64,000 nucleotides of DNA from Thioclava sp. ES.031 (GCF_002563775.1 NZ_PDJO01000001.1:1684001-1748000), one strand, 5' to 3'; positions 28,748 to 41,205 are shown, numbered from the stretch's first letter. Numbers and translations are program-made. The notes: generated by a model not told the origin, from the letters alone.

Positions 28748-28895
28748 AGATGGCAGGTCTCCTGACTCGCGGGTCGTGGCTTCACCGGACCTTCCCAACC
28801 TTTGCAGGTCAGTGGCGTTTCCGGTGGCGCTCGCCGCTTACAGTTGCGGGGGCAGTCACGGAGTTGGGCATCGCCCGCACCGTGTTCCCTTTTCA
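28748..28895 (-). promoter_or_regulatory. Cobalamin riboswitch upstream of small ORF and methyltransferase
   Basis: The minus strand shows the B12 aptamer core GACTGCCCCCGCAACTGTAA (28839-28858), GCCACTG (28810-28816), GGGAAGGTCC and CAGGAGACCTGCC (28753-28765). The core and B12 box match the riboswitch at 26860-27024, while the variable arms differ. The next start codon is at 28608. The rest of the gene-free stretch is an expression platform (28609-28747) and 28896-29108, where I see only a weak possible promoter (TGGACA, 17 bases, GATCAA on the minus strand near 28930-28965). Confidence 0.92.
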
Positions 28896-29108
28896 GCCGA
28901 CCCGTTGGGGCCGGACACCATCCCGGATTTGATCGCAGGAAAATTCGGCCCTGTCCAGATCGGATTGGGGGAGAGACGAAGATGCGGATGTGGCGGCGCT
29001 GGTGTCGGTCGGGAGGGACCTAAGCCCGCCTGCAAACAGAGCGCGCCCGTCTCCAACCCGCGGCCGGACAAGAGGCCCTGCAATGTCCCGCGTTTCCGAC
29101 TTACAGCC

Positions 29109-30233
29109 TTACAGCCGCAGGCCCGTCTCGGCATCGAAGACCTTGGCCTTGCCCATATCGACCTCGAAGCTGAAGGGCGCACCCGGGGGCAGGGCGTCTT
29201 CCGGGCGGACCCGGGCGATCACCTCGATCTCGCCAAGGGCGAAGACGATCATCGTGTCGGGGCCCGTTGGTTCGACCAGATCGACCGGGCGTTCGAAGAC
29301 GAAACGATCGGGGCCGGGCAGTTCGGTCCCGGCCATAAAGATCGCCTCCGGCCGGAGCCCCAGAACGACCTTGTGCCCATCGGGTGCGGTGACCCGCTCC
29401 GTGAACCTCGCGGGCAGGGGAAAGCGAAGCGCCCCCGCCGTGCCCTCGTCGGTCACCTCCACCGACAGCGCGCCCGTCTGTCCATCGCGCCGCAGGGCGC
29501 CGGGCAGCATGTTCATTGACGGCGATCCCATGAAGCTCGCGACGAAGAGGTCGACCGGATCGTCGTAGATCTCTCCGGGTTCGGCCACCTGACGGATATG
29601 GCCGTTATCCATTACCGCGATCCGGGTCGCCAGCGTCATCGCCTCGATCTGGTCGTGGGTGACATAGACGACGGTCTTGCCCAGCCGCTGGTGCAGCTTC
29701 TTGATTTCGGTGCGCATCTCGATCCGCAGCTTGGCGTCGAGGTTCGACAGGGGTTCGTCGAACAGGAAGACCTCGGGCTTGCGCACCAGCGCGCGGCCCA
29801 TCGCGACGCGCTGGCGCTGGCCGCCCGAAAGCTGACCGGGCTTGCGGTCGAGATAGGGATGGATCTGCAAAAGCGTGCTGAACTCCTCGACCGCGGTGGC
29901 CTGTTCGGCGCGCGGGACGTGGCGGGTCTGCATCCCGAACGTGATGTTCTCGCGCACCGTCTTGGTCGGGTAGAGCGCGTAGGACTGGAACACCATCGCG
30001 ATGTCGCGGTCGCGCGGCGGGGTGTCATCGACCAGCCGCCCGGCGATTTCGATATGGCCGTCGCTCAGCGTCTCGAGCCCGGCGATCAGGTTGAGCAGGG
30101 TGGACTTGCCGCAGCCCGAGGGCCCGACGAGGACGATGAATTCGCCCGCCTCGATCTCGAGGTCGATGCCCTTGATCACCTCGTTCGTCCCGAAGCGTTT
30201 GCGCACGCCCTGAAGGGAAATTCCCGCTGCCAT
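29109..30233 (-). CDS. Sugar ABC transporter ATPase (MalK/UgpC type)
   Basis: Energy subunit of a CUT1 sugar importer. From the ATG at 30233 (MAAGISLQGVRKRFG) the protein has 374 residues. It shows Walker A GPSGCGKST, signature LSGGQRQRV, Walker B FLFDEPLSNLDAKL, the THDQIEAMTLA switch region and a C-terminal TOBE-type domain. The open frame continues far upstream, but that is a shadow of the permease gene. It lies two bases after the permease and closes the operon. Confidence 0.95.
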   Translation of the reverse strand: MAAGISLQGVRKRFGTNEVIKGIDLEIEAGEFIVLVGPSGCGKSTLLNLIAGLETLSDGHIEIAGRLVDDTPPRDRDIAMVFQSYALYPTKTVRENITFGMQTRHVPRAEQATAVEEFSTLLQIHPYLDRKPGQLSGGQRQRVAMGRALVRKPEVFLFDEPLSNLDAKLRIEMRTEIKKLHQRLGKTVVYVTHDQIEAMTLATRIAVMDNGHIRQVAEPGEIYDDPVDLFVASFMGSPSMNMLPGALRRDGQTGALSVEVTDEGTAGALRFPLPARFTERVTAPDGHKVVLGLRPEAIFMAGTELPGPDRFVFERPVDLVEPTGPDTMIVFALGEIEVIARVRPEDALPPGAPFSFEVDMGKAKVFDAETGLRL

Positions 30234-30235
30234 TG

Positions 30236-31129
30236 CTACCCTTTCACCGCTCCGGCCGAGAGCCCGCGCACGAACCAGGCTCCGGCGACGACATAAACCG
30301 CCAGCGTCGGCAGCGCCGCGATGATCGCCGCGGCCATGTCGACATTGTATTCCTTCACCCCCGTGGAGGTGTTCACCACGTTGTTGAGCGCCACCGTCAC
30401 CGGATTGCTGTCTCCGATGGTGAAGGCCACGCCGAACAGGAAATCGTTCCAGATCTGGGTGAACTGCCAGATCACGGTCACCACGATGGCGGGCAGCGAC
30501 ATCGGCAGCACGAGCCGGAAGAAGATCCCGAAGAAGCCCGCCCCGTCGACTTTCGCCGCCTGAATGATGCCGCTGGAAACCCCAATGAAGAAGTTGCGGA
30601 AGAACAGCGTGGTGAAAGCGAGGCCATAGACCGTGTGTACGAGGATCAGCCCCGGGATCGTGCCCGCAAGGCCAAGCTGGCCCAGCACCCGCGCCATCGG
30701 CAGCAAGATCACCTGAAACGGGATGAAAGCGCCGAACAGCATCAGCGCGAAGATCGTGTCGGCGCCGCGAAAGCGCCACTTGGTCAGTGCATAGCCGTTG
30801 AGCGCGCCCAGTATCGTCGAGATCGCCACCGCCGGCACGGTCATCATCACCGAGTTCCAGACATAGGGCGCGAGCCCATTGCAGCGCACGCCCACGCAGG
30901 CGCCGTTCCACGCCTTCTCCCAGGCGCTGAAGTCGAACTCTTTCGGCAGGCTGATCAGCGAGCCCTCCCGGATCTCGGCCAGCGATTTCAGCGAGGTCGA
31001 GATCATCACCAGAAGCGGGATCAGGTAGTAGATGCAGAACACCCCGAGCACGGCGAACAGCACGGCGCGCATCAGGCTGTGATGCAGCCCCCGGCGCTGG
31101 ACGATCCCGCTTTTGCTCCGCCCGCTCAT
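30236..31129 (-). CDS. Sugar ABC transporter permease (MalG/UgpE type)
   Basis: Second membrane subunit of the CUT1 importer, 297 residues with six predicted helices. The ATG at 31129 (MSGRSKSGIVQRRGLHHSL) overlaps the stop of the first permease (ATGA). The EAA-type loop that contacts the ATPase is visible as IIQAAKVDGAGFFGIFFRLV. Open sequence further upstream lies within the other permease gene and is not used. Confidence 0.94.
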   Translation of the reverse strand: MSGRSKSGIVQRRGLHHSLMRAVLFAVLGVFCIYYLIPLLVMISTSLKSLAEIREGSLISLPKEFDFSAWEKAWNGACVGVRCNGLAPYVWNSVMMTVPAVAISTILGALNGYALTKWRFRGADTIFALMLFGAFIPFQVILLPMARVLGQLGLAGTIPGLILVHTVYGLAFTTLFFRNFFIGVSSGIIQAAKVDGAGFFGIFFRLVLPMSLPAIVVTVIWQFTQIWNDFLFGVAFTIGDSNPVTVALNNVVNTSTGVKEYNVDMAAAIIAALPTLAVYVVAGAWFVRGLSAGAVKG

Positions 31130-32028
31130 CCGCTTGTCTTCCTCAGTTCCGAGTAGAGATAGGGCACGATGATCGCGATGACCGTCATCAGCATCATCGT
31201 GGCGCTCGCCGCCGCCACGCCCAGCTCGCTGCGCTGGAAGGCGAAGGAATACATGAAGGTGGCGGGCATGTCGGTGGCATAGCCCGGCCCCCCGCCGGTC
31301 AGCGCGATCACCAGATCGAAGCTCTTGATCGCGAGATGGGCGAGGATGATGACGGTGGACAGGAACACCGGCCGCAGCATCGGCAGCACGATCCCGGTAT
31401 AGGTGCGCCACAGGCCCGCGCCGTCGATCGCCGCCGCTTTCAGGACCTCGTCATCGACCGAGCGGAGCCCGGCCAGAAACAGCGCCATCGCGTAGCCGGA
31501 GCTTTGCCAGACGGCTGCGATCACCACCGTGTAGATCGCGTAATGAGAGTTTACCAGCCAGTCGAAACTGAAATTCTCGAAGCCCGCCTGATGCATCAGC
31601 CGCTCCAGCCCGAGGCCGGGGTTCAGCATCCATTTCCAGACCGTGCCGGTGACGATGAAACTGAGCGCCATCGGGTAGAGGTAGATCGTGCGGATCACCC
31701 CCTCGATGCGCACTTTTTGGTCGAGCAGGATCGCCAGAAGGATGCCGATCGCCATCGAGATCGAGATGAACAGACCCGAGAAGACGAAGAGGTTACGGAT
31801 CGCCACATACCAGCGTGGCGTCTCCCAGAGCCGGACATATTGGCTCACACCGTCGAATTGGTAGTTGGGCATTACCCCCGACCGGGTCAGCGAGATATAG
31901 GCGGTCCAGAGTATGAAGCCGTAAACGAAGAACAGGCTCGCCGCGAAAAGCGGCGAGACCACGATCGCGGGCAGGCGCCGTTCCAGCGCCCGCCCGAACC
32001 TTGCCATGGGCCCCGTGCCTCCGGGCAT
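31126..32028 (-). CDS. Sugar ABC transporter permease (MalF/UgpA type)
   Basis: First membrane subunit of the importer, 300 residues with six predicted helices and an EAA loop EVLKAAAIDGAGLWRTYTGI. It follows the binding-protein gene by 8 bases and overlaps the next permease. A second in-frame ATG at 32007 (MARFGRALERRL) has a GGAGG about ten bases upstream and may be the true start, which would shorten the protein by seven residues. Confidence 0.94.
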   Translation of the reverse strand: MPGGTGPMARFGRALERRLPAIVVSPLFAASLFFVYGFILWTAYISLTRSGVMPNYQFDGVSQYVRLWETPRWYVAIRNLFVFSGLFISISMAIGILLAILLDQKVRIEGVIRTIYLYPMALSFIVTGTVWKWMLNPGLGLERLMHQAGFENFSFDWLVNSHYAIYTVVIAAVWQSSGYAMALFLAGLRSVDDEVLKAAAIDGAGLWRTYTGIVLPMLRPVFLSTVIILAHLAIKSFDLVIALTGGGPGYATDMPATFMYSFAFQRSELGVAAASATMMLMTVIAIIVPYLYSELRKTSG

Positions 32029-32036
32029 TGCAGGCC

Positions 32037-33296
32037 CTAGTTTTCCTGCGCGCGCTTGATCGCGGCCGCGAGTTGCTTGACCGCGTCCTCGGAACTCATG
32101 TCAGAGTTGAAGAAAGCGGTCACGACGTCGAGGAACTCGCCCCGCACCGAGCGCGGCACCGCCATCTCATGCGCCATCGAGGGCACCAGCGTGTCGTTCT
32201 CGATCGCCGCCAGCAGATCGGCGTGCGAGCGTTTGGCGCAGGCGTCGAAATCGTCGAGCGGCACGTCGGTGCGCGCCGGGATCGACCCCTTGGCGAGGTT
32301 GAACACCTTCTGGAACTCGGGCGACATGATCAACCGTGCGAGCACTTTCTGGCCCTCGATGCGGTCTTCGCCCTCCACCTTGAAGAAGGTGAAGCTGTCC
32401 GAGTTCAGCACGAAGCCTTTGCCCGGCGTGGGCCAGCACAGGAAATCCTTCTCCGGCACTTTGCCGGCGGCAAGGAATTCGCCCTTCGCCCAGTCGCCCA
32501 TGATCTGGAACCCGGCCTCGCCGCGCATCACCATCGCGGTCGCGAGGTTCCAGTCGCGCCCCGAGAAGTTCGGATCGACATAGCCGCGCAGCTTGCGCAG
32601 CTGATCGAAGGACTTGACCATCATGTCCGAGGTCAGAGCCTCCGGGTCGAGCTCCACCAGCGCCTTGCGGAAGAAATCGGCGCCGCCGATGCCCAGCACC
32701 ACGTCTTCGAACAGCGTCGCGTCCTGCCACGGCTGACCGCCATGGGCGAGCGGCACGATGCCCGCCGCCTGCAGCTTGTCGGCGGCTGCGTTGAACTCGT
32801 CCCAGGTCGTGGGCATCTCTTCGACGCCTGCCTTCTTCAGCGCCTCCGGGTTGGCCCACATCCAGTCGACGCGGTGGATGTTGACCGGCGCGGCGACGTA
32901 TTTGCCCTGGTATTTCATGATCTCGGCCAACGCCGGTGGCAGCACCGAGTCCCAGTTGCCCGCATCCGCCACGGATTGGACGTCGTTGAGCGCGCCTTGC
33001 TCGGCCCATTCCTGGATGCCCGGCCCCTTGAGCTGGACAGCCGTCGGCGGATTGCCGGCGACGACGCGGGCGCGCAGCGCCGTCATCGCGGCATCGCCGC
33101 CACCGCCCGCGATCGGCGAGTCGATCCATTCGCCGCCCTCGGCTTCGAAGGCTTTCTTCAGTTCTCCGACGGCCTTGGCCTCGCCGCCCGAAGTCCACCA
33201 GTGCAGGACCTCGACCGTGCCATCCGCCTGCGCCGCGCTCGCACAGAGCGCGCCGGCGACGCTTGCCGCCGCCATCATGGCTTTACAAATGTGCAT
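32037..33296 (-). CDS. Sugar ABC transporter substrate-binding protein (glucose/mannose-binding GtsA-like)
   Basis: Periplasmic receptor of the CUT1 importer. From the ATG at 33296, which has a GGAGGAGGAAA ribosome site, it has 419 residues with a Sec signal peptide cut near CASAAQA-DG (about residue 24). Wording such as VEVLHWWTSGGEAKAVGELK, PVNIHRVDWMW and FQIMGDWAKGEFLAAGK resembles glucose/mannose-binding proteins of Pseudomonas and Rhizobiales. First gene of a four-gene operon (binding protein, two permeases, ATPase). Sugar specificity is inferred. Confidence 0.92.
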   Translation of the reverse strand: MHICKAMMAAASVAGALCASAAQADGTVEVLHWWTSGGEAKAVGELKKAFEAEGGEWIDSPIAGGGGDAAMTALRARVVAGNPPTAVQLKGPGIQEWAEQGALNDVQSVADAGNWDSVLPPALAEIMKYQGKYVAAPVNIHRVDWMWANPEALKKAGVEEMPTTWDEFNAAADKLQAAGIVPLAHGGQPWQDATLFEDVVLGIGGADFFRKALVELDPEALTSDMMVKSFDQLRKLRGYVDPNFSGRDWNLATAMVMRGEAGFQIMGDWAKGEFLAAGKVPEKDFLCWPTPGKGFVLNSDSFTFFKVEGEDRIEGQKVLARLIMSPEFQKVFNLAKGSIPARTDVPLDDFDACAKRSHADLLAAIENDTLVPSMAHEMAVPRSVRGEFLDVVTAFFNSDMSSEDAVKQLAAAIKRAQEN

Positions 33297-33383
33297 GTTT
33301 TCCTCCTCCTCCCGGTCGAGTTCGCGGTCCAAGATCGCAGCCCGACACGAGATTTAGGCTGAGACGACAGGCGCAGAACGTCA

Positions 33384-33397
33384 TTGATCTCGATCAA
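33384..33397. promoter_or_regulatory. FNR/FnrL-type operator upstream of the P-type ATPase
   Basis: TTGATCTCGATCAA is a perfect match to the FNR consensus TTGAT-N4-ATCAA. It lies 115 bases before the ATPase start and 88 bases from the divergent sugar-binding protein gene. The symmetric site could control either direction; the ATPase is favoured because two other units in this block carry similar sites. No clear -10 was found at the ideal distance. Confidence 0.65.
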
Positions 33398-33511
33398 CGA
33401 TTTGTGAATCGCGGGTGAGCCGGACCGGGCAGAGGCGAGTTTGACCCTTGGCATCCCTACGCAAGTCCGGGCGATTGCGCTGCCTGCCGAAAGGCTTACC
33501 ATCGCCTCGGG

Positions 33512-36166
33512 ATGACTGAAGGCCCCGTGATGCAGGATACCGACGCCGCGCCAGCTTTTGCCGAAACCGCCGAGGCGGTGATCGCGCGTCTGTCCGTCCC
33601 CTTTCCGAACGGGCTGAGCGCTGAGGAGGCCGCCACGCGCCTCGCGCGCCACGGCCCGAACGCTCTGCGACGTCCCAAGCCCCGAAGCGCATTGCGCATC
33701 CTGCTGCATCAGTTTCAGGGGGTGATCGTCGCGCTTCTCGTTCTGGCAACGGTGTTCTCGCTGGTCATCGACGATATCGTCGAGGCGCTGGCGATCCTCG
33801 TCGTGCTGCTCTTGAACGGCGCGATCGGGTTTTTCACTGAGTTGCGCGCCACCCGCTCGATGGAGGCGCTGTTCAGCGTCGCCGAGGTCCGCACCCGCGT
33901 CCGTCGGGACGGGATGCTCATCGAGGTGGATGCCCGCGATCTCGTGCCGGGCGATCTCGTCATGCTCGAAGCGGGCGATGTGGTGACCGCCGATCTGCGA
34001 CTCGTCGAGGCGTCGGGGCTTCATTGCGACGAATCCGTGCTGACCGGCGAGTCCCTTCCGGTGCTCAAGACCACCGAGCCGCTGCCATCCGATGCGGTGC
34101 TGGGGGATCGCACCAATATGGGGTTCAAGGGCGCGGCCGTCACACGGGGGGCCGGAACCGGCGTGGTGGTGCGGACCGGCATGGAGACCGAGATCGGCAA
34201 GATCAGCCAGCTTGCGATGGCGGCCAGTACGGAACCCACACCGCTCGAACACCAATTGACGCGGCTCGGGCAGCGACTGGTCTGGCTGACGATCGTTCTT
34301 GCCGTCGCGATCATCGTCACGGGGCTGGCGCAGGGCCACCCGCTCACCAGTATGATCCAGACCGGGGTCGCTCTTGCCGTGGCCGCGATCCCCGAAGGCA
34401 TCCCCGTCGTGGCCACCTTGTCGCTTGCGCGCGGGATGTGGCGCATGGTGCAGCGCAATGCCCTGATCAGCCGCCTGTCCTCGGTCGAGACGCTCGGGGC
34501 GACGACGCTGATCCTGACGGACAAGACCGGGACCCTGACCGAGAACCGGATGAGCGTGGTGCAGGTCTTGCTCGATGGGGGGAGCGTGGATCTGGATGGG
34601 CCGGAGACCGGTATCGCGGAGGACCGTCTGCGCGCCGCGTTGAAGATCGGCATGCTGTGCAACAATGCCGAGCTGGGCGACGGCGATGAGGGCCGGATCG
34701 GCGACCCGACCGAACTGGCCTTGCTGAGTGCGGCACGACAGGCGGGGGTGACCGAGGACGGAGCGGAGCCACGCCTGCGCCAACATGCGTTCGAGAGCGA
34801 CAGTCTGATGATGGCGACCGTCCATGCGTTGCCGGACGGGGGCGCGCTCTATGCGGTGAAGGGCGCGCCCGAGGCGGTGATCGCCTCTTGCTCCGAGGTT
34901 CTGGGGGCGGAAGGCCCGCGCCCTCTGAGTGCCGAAGACAAGGCCGACTGGATCGCGCGGAACGCGGACGCCGCGAGCGAGGGGCTGCGTGGGATCGGCC
35001 TTGCGATGAAGCGGACGGACGGGGCGGAGGACGCGCCCTATGAGGGGCTGACGCTTGTCGCGATTGCCTGCCTTGCCGATCCGTTGCGCAAGGATGTGCC
35101 TCCCGCGATCGCGGCCTGCCAGAGCGCCGGGGTTCGGGTGATCATGCTGACGGGCGATCATGCCGAGACCGCCGCGCGCATCGCGAAGGATGCCGGGATC
35201 AGCGGAAACGGTGCGGTGGCGATCGAGGGGCGAGACCTCACAGGGCTCGATCTGGAAAACGCCCCGGAGGAAACGCTCGACCGCCTGCGCAAGGCCAGCG
35301 TCTTCGCCCGCGTGGCTCCGGCGACGAAGCTGGACCTCGTCAGCTTCTATCAGCGCGAGGGCGAGACTGTCGCGATGACGGGCGACGGGGTGAATGACGC
35401 GCCGGCGCTGAAGAAAGCCGATATCGGCATCGCGATGGGCCAGCGCGGCACTCAGGTCGCCCGCGAGGCGGCGCATATGGTGCTCAAGGACGACGATTTC
35501 GCGACCATCGTCGAAGCGGTGCGACAGGGCAGGGTGATCTTCGGCAATATCCGCAAATTCATCGTCTACCTGATGTCGTGCAATCTCTCGGAGATCCTTG
35601 TGGTCGGGATCGCCGTGGGGGTGGGGCTTCCTGCACCGCTCCTGCCGCTGCAGATCCTGTTTCTCAATCTCGTCACCGATGTCTTTCCCGCGCTGGCGCT
35701 CGGCTTGGGACATGGGGACGGCCATGAGATGCGCCGTCCGCCCCGCGACCGCGCCGAGCCGATCCTCGCGCGCAGGGAATGGGGACGCATCGTTGCGCTC
35801 GGGGCGATCGTCACGCTGGCGACGATGCTGGCTTTCGGGGGCGCGCTCTACGGTCTGCGGCTCGAGCCCGCCGCCGCCGTCACCGTGGCCTTCGTCACTC
35901 TCGCGCTGGGCCAGCTTTGGAACGTGTTCAACATGCGCGAGGCCGACACCCACGCCCTGCGCAACGATGTGACGCGCAACCCCTATGTCTGGGGGGCGCT
36001 TGTCCTGTGTCTTGTGCTGATCGCCGGGGCGCTTTGGCTGCCGGGGCTCTCCGATGTGCTGCAGCTGCCGTCGCCCGGTATCGCGGGGCTGGGGCTCGCC
36101 GGGGCGATGAGCCTGCTGCCGCCGCTGCTGGGGCATCTGGTCGTATCGCGCGCAACCCGCAGATAA
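33512..36166 (+). CDS. Cation-transporting P-type ATPase (P2 type)
   Basis: Membrane pump driven by ATP through a phospho-aspartate. The 884 residues contain an N-terminal cation-ATPase domain, the phosphorylation motif DKTGTLT (Asp337), [19 protein letters not shown] and the hinge [16 protein letters not shown]. Membrane helix 4 has [15 protein letters not shown] and helix 6 has [13 protein letters not shown], the pattern of calcium-type (P2A) pumps; helix 5 reads CNLSEI. Ion choice (Ca2+, Na+ or other) cannot be settled. An FNR-type site lies upstream. Such ATPases recur in Anr/FNR-controlled gene groups of other bacteria, to my knowledge. An ATG at 33530 is an alternative start. Confidence 0.94.
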   Translation: MTEGPVMQDTDAAPAFAETAEAVIARLSVPFPNGLSAEEAATRLARHGPNALRRPKPRSALRILLHQFQGVIVALLVLATVFSLVIDDIVEALAILVVLLLNGAIGFFTELRATRSMEALFSVAEVRTRVRRDGMLIEVDARDLVPGDLVMLEAGDVVTADLRLVEASGLHCDESVLTGESLPVLKTTEPLPSDAVLGDRTNMGFKGAAVTRGAGTGVVVRTGMETEIGKISQLAMAASTEPTPLEHQLTRLGQRLVWLTIVLAVAIIVTGLAQGHPLTSMIQTGVALAVAAIPEGIPVVATLSLARGMWRMVQRNALISRLSSVETLGATTLILTDKTGTLTENRMSVVQVLLDGGSVDLDGPETGIAEDRLRAALKIGMLCNNAELGDGDEGRIGDPTELALLSAARQAGVTEDGAEPRLRQHAFESDSLMMATVHALPDGGALYAVKGAPEAVIASCSEVLGAEGPRPLSAEDKADWIARNADAASEGLRGIGLAMKRTDGAEDAPYEGLTLVAIACLADPLRKDVPPAIAACQSAGVRVIMLTGDHAETAARIAKDAGISGNGAVAIEGRDLTGLDLENAPEETLDRLRKASVFARVAPATKLDLVSFYQREGETVAMTGDGVNDAPALKKADIGIAMGQRGTQVAREAAHMVLKDDDFATIVEAVRQGRVIFGNIRKFIVYLMSCNLSEILVVGIAVGVGLPAPLLPLQILFLNLVTDVFPALALGLGHGDGHEMRRPPRDRAEPILARREWGRIVALGAIVTLATMLAFGGALYGLRLEPAAAVTVAFVTLALGQLWNVFNMREADTHALRNDVTRNPYVWGALVLCLVLIAGALWLPGLSDVLQLPSPGIAGLGLAGAMSLLPPLLGHLVVSRATRR

Positions 36167-36180
36167 TTTCCGCTCCCGCG

Positions 36181-36194
36181 TTGAGCCACATCAA
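36181..36194 (+). promoter_or_regulatory. FNR-type operator upstream of the synthetase/E1/E2/ACP operon
   Basis: TTGAGCCACATCAA matches TTGAT-N4-ATCAA with one change in the first half site. It lies 98 bases from the synthetase start. Supported mainly by the co-occurrence of similar sites at 33384 and 44275. Confidence 0.5.
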
Positions 36195-36285
36195 TGAAAC
36201 TGCCTCTTGTCTTCGCCTAGGGAAGGTCATGGCCGTTCGTGACAGGGGCGGCCCATCGACTGGCATCACCATGGGAGGAGGCGTG

Positions 36286-38021
<1,736 letters not shown>

Positions 38022-38025
<4 letters not shown>

Positions 38026-40019
38026 CTGCCGACAAACCGCACCTGACCCATGACCACATCCGCGAATTGCTCACGGCGATGATCCGTGTGCGCCATTTCG
38101 AGGATAAATGCGCCGAGCTCTACACGCAGGAGAAAATCCGCGGCTTCCTCCATCTCTACGATGGCGAGGAGGCGGTGGCCTCGGGCGTGATCCCGCGGCT
38201 TGGCCCCGAGGATCGCGTCGTGGCGACCTATCGTGAGCACGGCCATGCGTTGGTGCGCGGCGTGCCGATGGAGCGCGTGATGGCCGAGATGTATGGCAAG
38301 GTTACGGGCGCCTCGGGCGGGCGGGGCGGCTCGATGCATATCTTCGATGCCGAGCGGAATTTCTACGGCGGCAACGCGATCGTGGGGGGTGGTTTGCCGC
38401 TGGCCGTGGGCCTCGCGCTGCGCGACCGGATGACGGGCGCGCCCAATGTCACCGCCTGCTTCTTCGGCGAAGGGGCTGTGGCCGAGGGCGAGTTCCACGA
38501 GTCGATGAACCTCGCGCAGCTCTGGTCGCTGCCGGTGCTGTTCGTGTGCGAGAATAACGGCTACGCGATGGGCTCGGCCCTGGCGCGCACCGAGGCCGAG
38601 ACCGACATAAGGCGCAAGGCGGCGGCTTATGGGACGACCACGGAACAAGTGGACGGGATGGACGTGGTCGCGGTCGAGGCGGCCACCCGCCGCGCGCTCG
38701 CCGCGATCCGCGAGACCGGCAAGCCTTATTTCCTCGAATGTCTGACCTATCGGTTCCGGGCGCATTCGATGTTCGACGCCCAGCTCTATCGCGACAAGAG
38801 CGAGGTGGCCTCGTGGCGCGAGAAGGGGCCGATCGTGCGGTTCCAGACCTGGCTTTACGAGACCGGGCTGATGCATCCCGAAGAGGTCGCGCAGATCGAG
38901 GCCGGGGTTGAAGACGAGATCGCCGCCGCCGTGGCCTATGCCGAGGCGAGCGAGTGGGAGCCGCTCGAAACGCTCACCCGCCATGTCATGGCCGAGGAGC
39001 GCCCCGCGCCGCCCGCGCCGCCCGAACCGAGTGCCGAGACCGTCGAGATGACCTATCGCGAGGCGGTCAAGCAGGGCATCCGCGACGCGATGAGCCGCGA
39101 CGAGCGGGTCTTCCTGATGGGCGAGGATGTGGGCGCATACGGCGGCTGCTACGCGGTCTCGAAAGGGCTGATGGACGAGTTCGGCGAAGACCGTATCCGC
39201 GACACGCCGCTGTCGGAGTCCGGCTTCACCGGGGCCGGGATCGGCGCGGCGGCGGCCGGGATGCGTCCCATCGTCGAGGTGATGACGGTGAATTTCTCGC
39301 TGCTCGCGCTCGACCAGATCATGAATACCGCCGCCACGATCCGGCACATGTCGGGCGGGCAGTTCGGCGCGCCCGTGGTGATCCGCCTCGCGACCGGCGC
39401 GGGCAAGCAGCTGGCGGCGCAGCATTCCCATTCGCTCGAAGGGTGGTACGCGCATATTCCGGGGCTGCGCATCCTCGCGCCTGCCACGCTGGAGGACGCG
39501 CGCGGGATGCTCTGGACCGCGATCGAGGATCCCGATCCGGTGCTGATCTTCGAGAACGTCATGCTCTACAACATCACCGGGAAGATCGCGGCGAATGCGG
39601 GGCCGGTCGATATCGACAAAGCCGCGATCCGGCGCGCGGGCAAGGATATCAGCCTGATCACCTATGGCGGCTCGCTCTGGAAGACGCTGGAGGCCGCCGA
39701 GGCGCTGGCAGGCGAGGGGATCGAGGCGGAGGTGATCGACCTGCGCTCCCTGCGGCCGCTCGATGACGAGACGATCATGGCCTCGCTTGCGCGCACGCGC
39801 CGCGCGGTGATCGTGGACGAAGGCTGGCGGTCCGGTTCGCTCTCGGCCGAGATTGCGGCCCGGATCGGCGAGAAATCCTTCTGGCATCTCGATGCACCGG
39901 TGGGGCGGGTATGCTCGGCCGAGGTGCCGATCCCCTATCCCAAACATCTCGAGGACGCCGCCATTCCGCAGGTGCCCGCCATCGTGGCCGCCGTGAAGGC
40001 GGCGCTCGGGAAAGGGTAA
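38022..40019 (+). CDS. Fused alpha/beta E1 component of a 2-oxoacid dehydrogenase complex
   Basis: Thiamine-diphosphate enzyme that decarboxylates a 2-oxoacid and passes the acyl group to lipoyl-E2. In 665 residues it joins an alpha half (residues 1 to about 325; TPP site starting [10 protein letters not shown] near 149 and ending ENNGYAMG) to a beta half from about 342 ([26 protein letters not shown]), through a Pro/Ala linker around 325-340. Such E1 chains are usually two proteins. The first TPP motif residue pair is GEG rather than GDG. Pyruvate, acetoin or branched-chain oxoacid are all possible substrates. No E3 gene is nearby. The stop lies 4 bases before the E2 start. Confidence 0.92.
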
Positions 40020-40023
40020 CGCG

Positions 40024-41205
40024 ATGGCCGTTTTCAAGATGCCCTCGCTCGGCGCGGATATGGAGGCGGGCAAGCTGGTCGAATGGCTGGTGAAGCCCGG
40101 CGATACGGTCAAGCATGGCGATATCGTCGCGGTGGTCGAGACCCAGAAAGGCGCGATCGAGATCGAGGTCTTCGAGGATGGCGTGGTCGAGAAGCTGGTG
40201 GCCGAGCTTGGGCAAGACCTGCCCGTCGGCGCGCCGCTCGCCGTTATTCAGGCACCGGGGGAGACCCTCGCGGAACCCAGTGAGGAAGCGCCGCCAGTTG
40301 TGCCGCAGACCGCGGCCGAACCCGTCGCGCCCGTGGCGAAAGCGGCGCCGCCAAGTGCTCCGCCCGCAGCAACCCGGTCGGGGATCGCCGCATCACCCGC
40401 TGCCAGGGCGCGCGCGGCGGAATTGGGGATCGCGCTGGAGAATCTCACCGGGAGCGGGCCGGGGGGCGCGATCGTCCTCGCCGATGTCGAGACGACGAAA
40501 CCCACCGCGGCTCCGTCCCCGGCGCAAGATCGCGGCGCCTATCTCGCCGAGATGCGCAAGGCGATCGCCGCCGCGATGGCCCGGTCCAAACGTGAGATCC
40601 CGCATTACTACGTCACCCACACGGTCGACCTCAGCACCGCGAGCGATTGGCTGAGCGCGGCCAATGCGGACCGCCCGCCCGAAGAGCGCATCCTGATGGG
40701 CGCGCTCTTGATGAAGGCCATGGCGCTGGCGGCGCGCGAGGAAAAGGCGGTGAGCGGGCATTATGGCGAGGATGGGTTTACGCCCTCCACGGCGATCCAT
40801 CTCGGCCTCGCCATCGCGCTGCGGGGCGGCGGGCTTGTCGCGCCCGCAATCCTCGATGCCGACAAGAAGAGCTTGCAGGATTTGATGGAGGCGATGCGCG
40901 ACCTCACGATGCGCGCCCGTGCCGGGCGGCTCAAAAGCTCGGAGATGAGCATGGCGACGCTGACCTTTTCGGCGCTCGGCGAAAGCGGGGTCGAGGCGAT
41001 GGCCGGGATCATCGTGCCGCCGCAGGTCGCCATCGTGACCGCCGGTGCGCCCGGCCCGCAACCGCTGGTGTGCGACGGCAAGGTGATCGCCGCGCAGGCC
41101 GTCACGCTGACCCTCGCCGCCGATCACCGCGTGAGCGACGGGCGGCTGGGCTCGAAATTCCTGACCGCGATCGACGCGAAGCTGCAAACCCCGGAGGAGC
41201 TATGA
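40024..41205 (+). CDS. Dihydrolipoamide acyltransferase (E2) of the 2-oxoacid dehydrogenase
   Basis: Moves the acyl group from E1 to coenzyme A. The 393-residue protein has one lipoyl domain (lysine 42 in ETQKGAIE), a Pro/Ala linker, a peripheral-subunit-binding domain around 120-155 (AARARAAELGIALENLTGSG) and a catalytic domain with the His368/Asp372 motif DHRVSDG. Its stop overlaps the start of the acyl carrier gene by four bases. Substrate as uncertain as for E1. Confidence 0.93.
   Translation: MAVFKMPSLGADMEAGKLVEWLVKPGDTVKHGDIVAVVETQKGAIEIEVFEDGVVEKLVAELGQDLPVGAPLAVIQAPGETLAEPSEEAPPVVPQTAAEPVAPVAKAAPPSAPPAATRSGIAASPAARARAAELGIALENLTGSGPGGAIVLADVETTKPTAAPSPAQDRGAYLAEMRKAIAAAMARSKREIPHYYVTHTVDLSTASDWLSAANADRPPEERILMGALLMKAMALAAREEKAVSGHYGEDGFTPSTAIHLGLAIALRGGGLVAPAILDADKKSLQDLMEAMRDLTMRARAGRLKSSEMSMATLTFSALGESGVEAMAGIIVPPQVAIVTAGAPGPQPLVCDGKVIAAQAVTLTLAADHRVSDGRLGSKFLTAIDAKLQTPEEL

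Noticed and set aside
29109..30911. A 600-codon frame that would fuse extra sequence to the sugar ABC ATPase
   Set aside because: The extra 226 codons are the permease gene read in another frame; a normal MalK start lies at 30233.
33275..36136. A 953-codon open frame antisense to the P-type ATPase
   Set aside because: Its product is rich in Arg, His, Gln and Asp with no recognisable domain, as expected for the shadow frame of a GC-rich gene; the opposite strand encodes all P-type ATPase motifs.
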